Positions 8,687 through 17,040 of a DNA stretch of 64,000 nucleotides are shown here, one piece after another (position 1 is the first letter of the stretch; each line of letters starts with the position of its first letter). This stretch comes from Bradyrhizobium sp. CSA207 (lineage in GTDB: Bacteria; Pseudomonadota; Alphaproteobacteria; Rhizobiales; Xanthobacteraceae). The stretch covers positions 124,001-188,000 of the forward strand of contig NZ_JAACFT010000016.1 of assembly GCF_029051685.1 (NCBI RefSeq), given 5' to 3'. The notes beneath the pieces were generated by a model. The model was not told where the DNA came from, did no database searches, and was given only the letters and a program-made list of their open reading frames with translations. A program made the position numbers and the translations under genes.

Positions 8687-10183
8687 ATGCGTTCAGTCGG
8701 ACATTTCATCGGTGGCAAGGAGGTCAAGGGCACTTCGGGCCGCACCGCCGACGTTTTCGAGCCGATGACCGGTGACGTCCAGGCCAAGGTGGCGTTGGCG
8801 TCCAAGGCCGAAGTCCGCGCTGCCGTCGAAAACGCCCGTGCCGCGCAGCCGGAATGGGCCGCGACCAACCCGCAGCGCCGCGCCCGCGTGATGATGAAGT
8901 TCGTCGAGCTGGTGCAGCGCGACTACGACAAGCTCGCCGAGCTGCTCGCGCGCGAGCACGGCAAGACCGTGCCCGACGCCAAGGGCGACATCCAGCGTGG
9001 CCTCGAGGTTGCGGAATTCGCCTGCGGCATCCCGCATCTGATGAAGGGCGAGTACACCGAGGGCGCCGGCCCCGGCATCGACATCTATTCCATGCGTCAG
9101 GCGCTCGGCGTCGTCGCCGGCATCACGCCGTTCAATTTCCCGGCGATGATCCCGATGTGGAAGTTCGCGCCTGCCATCGCCTGCGGCAACGCCTTCATTC
9201 TGAAGCCGTCGGAGCGCGATCCCGGCGTGCCGATGATGCTGGCTGAACTGATGATCGAGGCGGGTCTTCCGGCCGGCATCCTCAACGTCGTCAATGGCGA
9301 CAAGGAAGCGGTCGACGCCGTCCTCGACGATCCCGATATCAAGGCCATCGGCTTCGTCGGCTCCACGCCGATCGCGCAGTACATCTACGAGCGCGCAGCC
9401 CAGACCGGCAAGCGCTGCCAGTGCTTCGGCGGCGCCAAGAACCACGCCATCATCATGCCTGATGCCGACATGGATCAGGCGGTCGACGCCCTGATTGGCG
9501 CCGGTTACGGCTCGGCCGGCGAGCGCTGCATGGCCGTCTCGGTTGCTGTGCCCGTCGGCAAGCCCACCGCCGATCGCCTGATGGAAAAGCTGATCCCGCG
9601 CGTCGAGAGCCTCAAGATCGGCACCTCGATCGACCCGTCGGCCGATTACGGCCCGCTGGTCACGCGCGAGGCGGTCGAGAAGGTCAAGGGCTACATCGAC
9701 ATCGGTATCAAGGAGGGCGCAACGCTCGCCGTCGACGGCCGCGGCTTCAAGATGCAGGGCTACGAGAACGGCTTTTATCTCGGCGGCTCGCTGTTCGACA
9801 ACGTCACCAAGGACATGCGGATCTACAAGGAAGAGATCTTTGGCCCGGTGCTCTCGGTCGTGCGCGCGCACGATTACAAGGAAGCGCTGGCGCTGCCGTC
9901 CGAGCATGATTACGGCAACGGCGTCGCGATCTTCACCCGCGACGGCGACGCCGCGCGCGACTTCGCGGCCAAGGTCAATGTCGGCATGGTTGGCATCAAC
10001 GTGCCGATCCCAGTGCCGATCGCCTATTACACCTTTGGCGGCTGGAAGAAGTCGGGCTTCGGCGATCTCAACCAGCACGGCCCGGATTCGGTTCGCTTCT
10101 ACACCAAGACCAAGACGGTGACCTCGCGCTGGCCGTCCGGCGTCAAGGAAGGTGCGGAGTTCTCGATCCCGCTGATGAAGTAG
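8687..10183 (+). CDS. mmsA: CoA-acylating methylmalonate-semialdehyde dehydrogenase
   Basis: Aldehyde dehydrogenase superfamily protein of 498 residues. MmsA oxidises methylmalonate semialdehyde, releasing CO2, to propionyl-CoA with NAD+ and CoA; this is the last step of valine catabolism. The catalytic cysteine is Cys281 in SAGERCMAVS, the NAD-binding segment is ITPFNFPAMIPMWKF near residues 146-160, and KPSERDPG follows at 173-180. The normal ALDH general-base glutamate is absent at the FGGAKNHAI site, as expected for this subfamily. The start at 8687 has AAGGAG eight bases upstream. It is the first gene of an operon with an acyl-CoA dehydrogenase, a hydroxyacyl-CoA hydrolase and mmsB. Confidence 0.95.
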   Translation: MRSVGHFIGGKEVKGTSGRTADVFEPMTGDVQAKVALASKAEVRAAVENARAAQPEWAATNPQRRARVMMKFVELVQRDYDKLAELLAREHGKTVPDAKGDIQRGLEVAEFACGIPHLMKGEYTEGAGPGIDIYSMRQALGVVAGITPFNFPAMIPMWKFAPAIACGNAFILKPSERDPGVPMMLAELMIEAGLPAGILNVVNGDKEAVDAVLDDPDIKAIGFVGSTPIAQYIYERAAQTGKRCQCFGGAKNHAIIMPDADMDQAVDALIGAGYGSAGERCMAVSVAVPVGKPTADRLMEKLIPRVESLKIGTSIDPSADYGPLVTREAVEKVKGYIDIGIKEGATLAVDGRGFKMQGYENGFYLGGSLFDNVTKDMRIYKEEIFGPVLSVVRAHDYKEALALPSEHDYGNGVAIFTRDGDAARDFAAKVNVGMVGINVPIPVPIAYYTFGGWKKSGFGDLNQHGPDSVRFYTKTKTVTSRWPSGVKEGAEFSIPLMK

Positions 10184-10199
10184 GGCTATCACCCAGCCC

Positions 10200-10287
10200 G
10201 TCATTGCGAGGAGCGTAGCGACGAAGCAATCCAGGGTCTTTCCGCGGAGACGGTCTGGATTTGCTTCGCTGCGCTCGTAATGACGGT
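10200..10287. repeat. GTCATTGCGAGGAGCG-type dispersed repeat
   Basis: Starts GTCATTGCGAGGAGCG, contains GCGACGAAGCAATCCAG and ends with inverted TCTGGATTTGCTTCG and CGTAATGACG. Two more copies lie at 29561-29645 and 33299-33391. This one sits between mmsA and the next operon gene and may form a strong RNA hairpin that changes relative expression. Confidence 0.75.
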
Positions 10288-10310
10288 GGGGCAAAAGGTA
10301 AGCGGCAACG

Positions 10311-11456
10311 ATGCAGTTCGCTCTGAACGAGGATCAGGTCGCGGTTCGCGACATGGCGTTGGCGTTTGCGGCGGAAAAGATCGCGCCGCATGCGCTGCGC
10401 TGGGACGAGGAGAAGCATTTCCCGGTCGAGGTGATGCGCGAGGCCGCAACGCTCGGCATGGGCGGCATCTACATCCGCGACGATGTCGGCGGCTCCGCCA
10501 TGACGCGGTTCGACGCGGCGCTGATCTTCGAAGCGCTGGCGACGGGTTGCCCGACCACCGCGGCCTTCATCTCCATCCACAATATGGCGTCCTGGATGAT
10601 CGATGCCTACGGCAGCGACACCCAGCGCCAGAAATGGCTGCCAAAGCTCTGCACCATGGAGCTGATCGCGAGCTATTGCCTCACGGAGCCTGGCGCCGGC
10701 TCTGATGCGGCAGCGCTGCGCACCCGCGCAGTGCGCGACGGCGATCATTACGTGCTCAACGGCCAGAAGCAGTTCATCTCCGGCGCCGGCGGTACCGACC
10801 TCTTAGTCGCAATGGTACGCACCGGCGGCGACGGCCCGGGCGGCATCTCGACGCTGGTTATCGACGGCAAGACGCCGGGCGTCTCTTTCGGTGCCAATGA
10901 GCGCAAGATGGGCTGGAATGCGCAGCCGACCCGCGCGGTGATGTTCGAGAACGCCCGCGTGCCGGTGGCCAACAGGTTGAGCGAGGAGGGCGTCGGCTTC
11001 AAAATCGCGATGGCCGGCCTCGACGGCGGCCGCCTCAACATCACGGCCTGCTCGCTCGGCGGTGCGCAGACCGCGCTCGACAAGGCGCGCGCCTACATGA
11101 AAGAGCGCAAGGCCTTCGGCAAGCGGCTCGACGAATTCCAGGCGCTGCAATTCCGTCTCGCCGACATGGCGATCGAACTCGAGGCCGCGCGCACCTTCCT
11201 GTGGCGCGCCGCCGCCGCGCTCGACCGCAAGGACCCGGACGCCACCATGCTGTGCGCGATGGCGAAGCGGTTCGGCACCGATGTTGGTTTCGAGGTCGCC
11301 AACCAGGCGCTCCAGCTGCACGGCGGCTACGGGTACTTAAGTGAATACGGTATTGAGAAGATCGTGCGCGATTTGCGCGTGCATCAGATTCTCGAAGGCA
11401 CCAATGAAATCATGCGGCTCATCGTGGCGCGCAAACTGATCGAGGGCGCGCGATGA
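10311..11456 (+). CDS. acyl-CoA dehydrogenase, probably isobutyryl-CoA dehydrogenase
   Basis: A 381-residue flavoprotein of the acyl-CoA dehydrogenase family. Features seen: YCLTEPGAGSD near residues 124-134 for FAD and substrate binding, FISGAGGTDLLV, and the C-terminal LHGGYGYLSEYGIEKIVRD followed by the catalytic glutamate Glu362 in ILEGTNEIMR. It should oxidise a branched acyl-CoA to the 2-enoyl-CoA, passing electrons to ETF. Its place between mmsA and the hydroxyisobutyryl-CoA hydrolase gene argues for isobutyryl-CoA as the substrate; that is inference. Its stop overlaps the next start by four bases (ATGA), so translation is probably coupled. Confidence 0.9.
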   Translation: MQFALNEDQVAVRDMALAFAAEKIAPHALRWDEEKHFPVEVMREAATLGMGGIYIRDDVGGSAMTRFDAALIFEALATGCPTTAAFISIHNMASWMIDAYGSDTQRQKWLPKLCTMELIASYCLTEPGAGSDAAALRTRAVRDGDHYVLNGQKQFISGAGGTDLLVAMVRTGGDGPGGISTLVIDGKTPGVSFGANERKMGWNAQPTRAVMFENARVPVANRLSEEGVGFKIAMAGLDGGRLNITACSLGGAQTALDKARAYMKERKAFGKRLDEFQALQFRLADMAIELEAARTFLWRAAAALDRKDPDATMLCAMAKRFGTDVGFEVANQALQLHGGYGYLSEYGIEKIVRDLRVHQILEGTNEIMRLIVARKLIEGAR

Positions 11457-12520
11457 CGGCTGTGGAAGAGGGCGACCTGGTCGCCCGCATCGAGGGCGCG
11501 GCCGGCGTGATCCGGCTCAACCGCCCCAAGGCCATCAATGCCGTGACGCTGGAGATGTTTCGCGACATCGAGAAGGCGCTCGACCGCTTCGAGACCGATC
11601 CGGCCGTCGCCCTGATCCTGCTCGAAGGTGCCGGCGAGCGTGGCCTGTGCGCCGGCGGTGACATTCGCACGCTCTGGGAAAGCTCGAAGGCCAACGGCGA
11701 TCTCGGCACGATCCTGTGGCGTGAAGAATACATCCTCAACGCCCGCATCAAAAGATTTCCAAAGCCCTATGTCGCGTTCATGGACGGCATCGTGATGGGC
11801 GGCGGCGTTGGTCTGTCCGCGCATGCCAGCCACCGGATCGTTACCGACCGCACCAGGCTTGCGATGCCCGAAGTCGGGCTCGGCTTCTTTCCCGATGTCG
11901 GCGGCACTTGGCTGCTGTCGCGCTCACCAGGCGAGATCGGCAGCTATTTCGGCCTGACCGGCCAGACCATGAACGGGCCGGATGCGATCCACGCAAGATT
12001 TGCCGATTGGGTGGTGCCGACAGCGAATTGGCCAGAGCTGCGCGATGCGCTGACGAAGGTCTCTCAAAGCGTGACCGCGGTCGATGTGGGCAAGCTGATC
12101 AACGGCTTTGCGACCGGCGAGGCCTCTGGACCGGTGGCGGCAAAACAGGCGTCCATCGACGCGGTGTTTGGCTTCGACCGCATGGAAGACATCATCGCCG
12201 CGCTCAAGCGCGACGGCTCCGAGTTTGCGATAGCGACGCTGAAGGCGCTCAGTGAGAAATCGCCGCGCGGCATGGTGGTGACGCTGAAGCTGCTGCGGCT
12301 GGCGCGGAACGCGTCGAGCTTGGAAGAGTGCCTGGTGCGCGAATATCGCGCCGCGCTGGAGGTGTTCCGCAGCGACGATTTCCGCGAGGGCGTCCGCGCC
12401 GCCGTGATCGACAAGGACCGCAATCCGATCTGGTCGCCGCCGCGGATCGAGGACGTCACGCCCGACATACTGGCGCCGTATCTCGCCGAGATTGGCGCCG
12501 ACGAACTCAAGTTCAACTAA
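11453..12520 (+). CDS. 3-hydroxyisobutyryl-CoA hydrolase
   Basis: A 355-residue crotonase-fold protein. It is about 100 residues longer than simple hydratases, as expected for the hydroxyisobutyryl-CoA hydrolase group. Key stretches are GAGERGLCAGGDIRTLW near residues 60-77, DGIVMGGGVGLSAHASHR near 105-123, PEVGLGFFPDVGGTWLLSR near 139-158, and the C-terminal FREGVRAAVIDKDRNPIW typical of the group. It hydrolyses 3-hydroxyisobutyryl-CoA to 3-hydroxyisobutyrate and CoA in valine catabolism, which feeds the next gene product, MmsB. The ATG overlaps the acyl-CoA dehydrogenase stop. Confidence 0.9.
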   Translation: MTAVEEGDLVARIEGAAGVIRLNRPKAINAVTLEMFRDIEKALDRFETDPAVALILLEGAGERGLCAGGDIRTLWESSKANGDLGTILWREEYILNARIKRFPKPYVAFMDGIVMGGGVGLSAHASHRIVTDRTRLAMPEVGLGFFPDVGGTWLLSRSPGEIGSYFGLTGQTMNGPDAIHARFADWVVPTANWPELRDALTKVSQSVTAVDVGKLINGFATGEASGPVAAKQASIDAVFGFDRMEDIIAALKRDGSEFAIATLKALSEKSPRGMVVTLKLLRLARNASSLEECLVREYRAALEVFRSDDFREGVRAAVIDKDRNPIWSPPRIEDVTPDILAPYLAEIGADELKFN

Positions 12521-12546
12521 CAACGCTACAAGCGGAGGACAACGAG

Positions 12547-13434
12547 ATGGCCACGATCGCATTCATTGGTCTCGGCAACATGGGCGGCCCGATGGCGGCC
12601 AATCTGGTCAAGGCCGGCCACAAGGTGGTGGCCTTCGACCTCGTCGAGGCCTCGCGCGCGCAAGCCAAGGCCGACGGCGCGGCCATTGCCGAGAGCGCGG
12701 CCGGCGCGGTGAAGGGCGCCGATGTCGTCGTCACCATGCTACCGGCCGGCAAGCACGTGCTCGGCGTCTGGAACGAGGTCGTCCCCGCCATGACCAAGGG
12801 CGCGCTGATCATCGACAGCTCGACCATCGACGTCGAAAGCGCGCGCCAGGCGCATGCGCTCGCGGCCAAGCATGGCGTGCTGTCGGTGGATGCGCCGGTC
12901 TCCGGCGGCACCGGCGGTGCCAAGGGCGGGACGCTCACCTTCATGTGCGGCGGCGACGACAAGGCGTTCGCCGCGTCCAAGCCCGTGCTGGAAAACATGG
13001 GCAAGAAGATCGTGCATTGCGGCGGCGCCGGCGCAGGGCAGGCGGCAAAGATCTGCAACAACATGATCCTCGGCATTTCCATGATCGCGGTCAGCGAAGC
13101 CTTTGCGCTGGGCGAGAAGCTTGGGCTCTCGCATCAGGCGTTGTTCGACGTCGCCTCGACATCTTCAGGTCAGTGCTGGTCGCTGACGAGCTATTGCCCG
13201 GTGCCGGGCCCGGTGCCGACTTCGCCCGCCAACAACGACTACAAGCCGGGCTTTGCTTCCGCGCTGATGGTGAAGGATCTGACGCTGGCGCAGGACGCTG
13301 CAAAGGCCGCAGGTGCGGCGACACCGCTCGGCCAGCATGCGCAGGAGATTTATCAGGCGTTCGATAGAGCGGGCCAGGGCGGGGTGGATTTTTCCGGAAT
13401 TATCAAGCACGTTAGGGGGCTGGCCGGGAAATAA
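12547..13434 (+). CDS. mmsB: 3-hydroxyisobutyrate dehydrogenase
   Basis: NAD-dependent beta-hydroxyacid dehydrogenase of 295 residues. The start MATIAFIGLGNMGGPMAANL is the dinucleotide-binding signature. DAPVSGGTGGAKGGTLTFM near residues 115-133 is the substrate loop, and the catalytic lysine is in GAGQAAKICNNM near residue 171. It oxidises 3-hydroxyisobutyrate to methylmalonate semialdehyde, the substrate of MmsA. A GGAGG ribosome site sits eight to twelve bases upstream of the chosen ATG. It starts 26 bases after the hydrolase gene, within the same operon. Confidence 0.94.
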   Translation: MATIAFIGLGNMGGPMAANLVKAGHKVVAFDLVEASRAQAKADGAAIAESAAGAVKGADVVVTMLPAGKHVLGVWNEVVPAMTKGALIIDSSTIDVESARQAHALAAKHGVLSVDAPVSGGTGGAKGGTLTFMCGGDDKAFAASKPVLENMGKKIVHCGGAGAGQAAKICNNMILGISMIAVSEAFALGEKLGLSHQALFDVASTSSGQCWSLTSYCPVPGPVPTSPANNDYKPGFASALMVKDLTLAQDAAKAAGAATPLGQHAQEIYQAFDRAGQGGVDFSGIIKHVRGLAGK

Positions 13435-13485
13435 GGTCGTCTATCCTTGGACGACACGGATCTGCGCGGAGGGAGACGACCTGAG

Positions 13486-15204
13486 ATGACGACGTTTCAG
13501 GAAGCGCGCGCGTTCCTTCTGCAACACCGTACGGACTACGAGACCGCGGTCCAAGGTTTCCGCTGGCCCGATCCGGTTCCCTTCAACTGGGCGCTCGACT
13601 GGTTCGACGCCGAATTGGCGGCGAGCGCGGAGAGCAAGGACCGGCCCGCGCTCTGGATCGTCGATGCCGCTCAGGACCGGCAAACCAAGCTGTCCTTCGC
13701 GGCGCTGTCGCGCCGTTCCAACCAGGTCGCAAACTTCCTCCGCGCGCAGGGATTGAAGCGCGGCGATCATCTTCTGCTGCTGCTCGGCAACGTGGTTCCG
13801 CTGTGGGAGACCATGCTCGCGGCCATGAAGCTCGGCGTCGTCGTGATCCCCGCCACCACGCTGCTGACCGCCGACGAACTGCGCGACCGGCTCGACCGCG
13901 GCAAGGCCAAGGCGGTGGTCGCAGCACAGGATCAGGTCGCGAAGTTTGCGAGCCTCGGCGCGGAGAATATCGTCCGCATCGTGGTCGGCACGGCTTCCGA
14001 TGGTTGGCTCGCCTACGATGAAGCGACGAGGGCCTCGGACACGTTCGCGCCCGACGGCCCGACCAACGCCGACGACCCGATGCTGCTTTATTTCACCTCG
14101 GGCACGACCGCAAAACCAAAGCTGGTGCGGCACAGCCAGCGCAGCTATCCCGTCGGCCATCTCTCCACCATGTATTGGATCGGGCTGAAGCCCGGCGACG
14201 TCCATCTCAACATTTCCTCGCCCGGCTGGGCCAAGCACGCCTGGAGCTGTTTTTTCGCGCCGTGGAATGCAGGCGCGACCGTGTTCGTGGTCAACCAGCC
14301 GCGCTTCGACGCCAAGGGCCTGCTCGCCACCATTGGCCGCTGCGGCGTCACCACGCTGTGCGCGCCGCCGACGGTGTGGCGTCTCTTCATCCAGGAGAAC
14401 CTTGCGTCCTTCAAGGTCGCACTTCGGGAGGTCTGCGGCGCCGGCGAGCCGCTCAACCCTGAAGTGATCGACCAGGTGCAGGCTGCCTGGGGCCTCACCA
14501 TCCGCGACGGTTACGGCCAGACCGAGACCACGGCGCTCGCCGGCAATTCCCCGGGGCAGGCCATCAAGATCGGCTCGATGGGCCGCCCGCTGCCGGGCTA
14601 TCGTGTGCAGGTCAGCGACGCCGACGGCAACCCAGCGAAGGAAGGCGAGGTGACACTGATGCTGGGCTCGAACCGCCCCGCCGGCCTGATGCAGGGCTAT
14701 CAGGGCGACGACGGCGAGGTGTCGGGCGCGGAAGGCGAGTTCTATCGCAGCGGCGACGTCGTGTTCGCTGACGAAGACGGCTATCTCACCTTCGTCGGCC
14801 GCTCCGACGACGTCTTCAAATCTTCTGACTACCGCATCAGCCCGTTCGAGCTGGAGAGCGTGCTGCTCGAGCACGAACTCGTCGCCGAGGCCGCCGTTGT
14901 ACCCAGCCCGGATCCGATCCGGCTCGCGATCCCCAAGGCCTTTGTGCTGCTGACGTCGGGCGCGGAGCGCTCGCCGGAGACCGCGCTCTCGATCTTCAGG
15001 CATCTCCACGCGCGTCTTGCGCCGTTCAAGCGCATCCGCCGCCTCGAAATCGTCAGCGAGCTGCCGAAGACGATCTCCGGAAAAATCCGCCGGGTGCAGC
15101 TGCGGCGGCTCGAGCGCGACGACGACCGCAACGATCCCCTGCGCGGCCACGAATTCCGGGAAGAGGATTTTCCGGAGCTGTCGAAAACACGGAGCGAGAC
15201 CTAA
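13486..15204 (+). CDS. acyl-CoA synthetase (AMP-dependent)
   Basis: A 572-residue ANL-superfamily adenylate-forming enzyme that activates a carboxylic acid to acyl-CoA using ATP. The P-loop-like YFTSGTTAKPKLVRHS is near residues 203-218, YGQTETT near 344-350, YRSGDV near 421-426, and the C-terminal lysine segment LPKTISGKIRRVQLR near 526-540. It looks closest to medium-chain or acetyl/propionyl types; the acid is unknown. The start at 13486 has GGAGGGAG upstream, while an earlier in-frame ATG at 13447 would skip it. It lies 51 bases after mmsB and its stop abuts the MaoC start, so it may extend the valine operon. Confidence 0.9.
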   Translation: MTTFQEARAFLLQHRTDYETAVQGFRWPDPVPFNWALDWFDAELAASAESKDRPALWIVDAAQDRQTKLSFAALSRRSNQVANFLRAQGLKRGDHLLLLLGNVVPLWETMLAAMKLGVVVIPATTLLTADELRDRLDRGKAKAVVAAQDQVAKFASLGAENIVRIVVGTASDGWLAYDEATRASDTFAPDGPTNADDPMLLYFTSGTTAKPKLVRHSQRSYPVGHLSTMYWIGLKPGDVHLNISSPGWAKHAWSCFFAPWNAGATVFVVNQPRFDAKGLLATIGRCGVTTLCAPPTVWRLFIQENLASFKVALREVCGAGEPLNPEVIDQVQAAWGLTIRDGYGQTETTALAGNSPGQAIKIGSMGRPLPGYRVQVSDADGNPAKEGEVTLMLGSNRPAGLMQGYQGDDGEVSGAEGEFYRSGDVVFADEDGYLTFVGRSDDVFKSSDYRISPFELESVLLEHELVAEAAVVPSPDPIRLAIPKAFVLLTSGAERSPETALSIFRHLHARLAPFKRIRRLEIVSELPKTISGKIRRVQLRRLERDDDRNDPLRGHEFREEDFPELSKTRSET

Positions 15205-15684
15205 GTGAACGAAGTCTGGAAGAAGCCGCCGATCACGCTTGAGGCCTATCAGGCCATGATCGGCAAGGAGGTCGGCGTGTCGTCGTGGCACCTGATCGAC
15301 CAGCCGCGCATCGACACCTATGCCGACGTGATCGAGGACCACCAGTTCATCCATGTCGATCCCGAGCGCGCAAAGAAAGAAACCGCCTTCGGCACCACGA
15401 TCGCACACGGCTTCCTGACGATGTCGCTGCTGTCGATCATGTCCTATGAGGTGATGCCGGTCATCGCCGGCACCACGATGGGCGTCAATTACGGCTTCGA
15501 CAAGCTGCGCTTCATCTCGCCGGTGCGGTCAGGCAAACGCGTCCGCGGCCGTTTCGTGCTGGCGGAAGCCAAATTGCGCAAGCCCAACGAATTGCAGTCG
15601 CGCACCAACGTCACGGTGGAGATCGAAGGCGAGGACAAGCCCGCGCTGGTCGCGGATTGGCTGGGGCTGATCTATTTCGCCTGA
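15205..15684 (+). CDS. MaoC-family (R)-specific enoyl-CoA hydratase
   Basis: A 159-residue hotdog-fold MaoC dehydratase. The active-site segment YADVIEDHQFIHVDPERAKK near residues 38-57 has the Asp/His hydratase pair, followed by GTTIAHGFLTMSLLS near 63-77. It hydrates trans-2-enoyl-CoA. The start is a GTG at 15205 directly after the synthetase stop, with no intervening base, so the two are almost certainly co-translated. The ORF is of normal length for a single-domain MaoC protein. Confidence 0.9.
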   Translation: MNEVWKKPPITLEAYQAMIGKEVGVSSWHLIDQPRIDTYADVIEDHQFIHVDPERAKKETAFGTTIAHGFLTMSLLSIMSYEVMPVIAGTTMGVNYGFDKLRFISPVRSGKRVRGRFVLAEAKLRKPNELQSRTNVTVEIEGEDKPALVADWLGLIYFA

Positions 15685-15689
15685 ACTCA

Positions 15690-15905
15690 GGCGTCGTTGC
15701 CGGGCTTGACCCGGCAACCCATCGCTGCTCAAAAGCTGTCAAATCTTGCGCGGAGCTCTTCCCCTCTCCCCCTTGTGGGAGAGGGTGGCTTCGCGAAAGC
15801 GAAGCCGGGTGAGGGGTCTCTCTCCACACGCTCATCTCCGAGATAACCCCTCATCCGGCGCTTCGCGCCATCTTCTCCCACAAGGGGAGAAGGAAGAAAG
15901 GAAGC
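15690..15905. repeat. composite dispersed repeat
   Basis: Fills the spacer between the MaoC and SDR genes. One part (15692-15722) has GTTGCCGGGCTTGACCCGGCAAC, an inverted repeat. The larger part (15758-15900) has CCCTCTCCCCCTTGTGGGAG and its inverted counterpart TCTCCCACAAGGGGAGAAGG, with GGCTTCGCGAAAGCGAAGCC as an internal hairpin. A related element is at 20530-20697. Confidence 0.7.
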
Positions 15906-15911
15906 ACACTC

Positions 15912-16829
15912 ATGGCAATCAGGTTTGACGGACGCGTCGCCATCGTCACCGGCGCCGGCAATGGCCTCGGACGCGCGCACGCGCTGGGATTGGCGAGCCG
16001 CGGCGCGAAAGTCGTCGTGAATGATTTTGGCAGTGCGCGCGACGGCAGCGGCGGCTCGCTCTCGCCGGCGGAAACCGTGGTGGAGGAAATCCGCAAAGCC
16101 GGCGGCACCGCGATGGCCGACGGCGCCGATGTCTCGAATTTCGAGCAGGTCACAGCGATGGTCGAGCGCGCCACGAAGCAGTGGGGCAGCGTCGACTTGA
16201 TGTGCGCCAACGCCGGCATTTTGCGCGACAAATCGTTCGGGAAGATGGAGGCGGCCGATTTCGAGAAGGTGCTCGACGTGCACCTCGTCGGCACCTTCTA
16301 CTGTTGCAAGGCGGTGTGGGCGGGTATGCGCGACCGCAACTACGGCCGTATCGTGCTGACCACCTCGTCCTCCGGCCTCTACGGCAATTTCGGCCAGGCC
16401 AATTACGGCGCGGCGAAATCCGGCATGGTCGGCCTGATGAACGTGCTCGCGGAAGAAGGCCGCAAGAACGACATCCGCGTCAACATCATCTCGCCAACTG
16501 CGGCGACCCGCATGACCGAAGAGCTGCTGCCGCCGCAGGCGCTGCAACTGATGAAGCCGAACGCCATCACGCCGGCGGTCGAATACATGCTGAGCGAGGA
16601 GGCGCCGACCCGCACCATCATGGGCGCCGGCGCTGGCTCCTTTGCCGTCATCAAAATTCTGGAGAGCGAGGGCATCAACCTGCCGGAAGCCGAGTGGACC
16701 CCCGATGCGGTTGCCGCCCACTTCGCCGAGATCAGCGACATGTCGAAAGCCAGGGCGCTGACCGGCGCATTCGAGCAGACGCAGAAGTACGTGGCGCAAG
16801 CTGCGGCTAGGGCGGGTATCAAGCTCTGA
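15912..16829 (+). CDS. SDR-family dehydrogenase, MFE-2-like
   Basis: A 305-residue short-chain dehydrogenase resembling the (R)-3-hydroxyacyl-CoA dehydrogenase part of peroxisomal multifunctional enzyme 2. The cofactor motif VTGAGNGLGRAHALGLA is near residues 11-27, with VVNDFGSARDGSGGS typical of that subgroup, CANAGILRD near 97-105, and the catalytic Ser and Tyr-x3-Lys in TSSSGLYGNFGQANYGAAK near 151-169. It probably oxidises the product of the neighbouring MaoC hydratase. About 60 C-terminal residues follow the SDR core. It lies 227 bases downstream of the MaoC gene, beyond a repeat. Confidence 0.88.
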   Translation: MAIRFDGRVAIVTGAGNGLGRAHALGLASRGAKVVVNDFGSARDGSGGSLSPAETVVEEIRKAGGTAMADGADVSNFEQVTAMVERATKQWGSVDLMCANAGILRDKSFGKMEAADFEKVLDVHLVGTFYCCKAVWAGMRDRNYGRIVLTTSSSGLYGNFGQANYGAAKSGMVGLMNVLAEEGRKNDIRVNIISPTAATRMTEELLPPQALQLMKPNAITPAVEYMLSEEAPTRTIMGAGAGSFAVIKILESEGINLPEAEWTPDAVAAHFAEISDMSKARALTGAFEQTQKYVAQAAARAGIKL

Positions 16830-16830
16830 G

Positions 16831-16973
16831 ACTGTCATTCCGGGGCGTCGCGAAGCCGCCCGGAACCGTACTTTCCGTCATGGCCGGGCTTGTCCCGGCC
16901 ATCCACGTTCTTGGCACCGCGGGCGTGGCTCTCGTGGATGCCCGGGACAAGCCCGGGCATGACGACCTGTTCT
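16831..16973. repeat. dispersed palindromic repeat
   Basis: Two inverted parts: GTCATTCCGGGGCG with GCCCGGAAC, and GTCATGGCCGGGCTTGTCCC with GGGACAAGCCCGGGCATGAC. No gene in this spacer. Confidence 0.65.
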
Positions 16974-16984
16974 TTCGCGTCCGG

Positions 16985-17040
16985 CCTGGCCTAAACTCCC
17001 ACCATGACATCACCTGGCCTAAACTCCCACCATGACATCA
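16985..17040. repeat. 28-bp exact tandem duplication over a start codon
   Basis: Two identical 28-base units (16985-17012 and 17013-17040), each holding CTAAACTCCCACC followed by ATGACATCA. The unit length is not a multiple of three, so the upstream ATG at 17004 is out of frame with the flavoprotein start at 17032. It opens a 13-codon reading frame that closes at 17045, 11 bases inside the gene. Confidence 0.9.
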
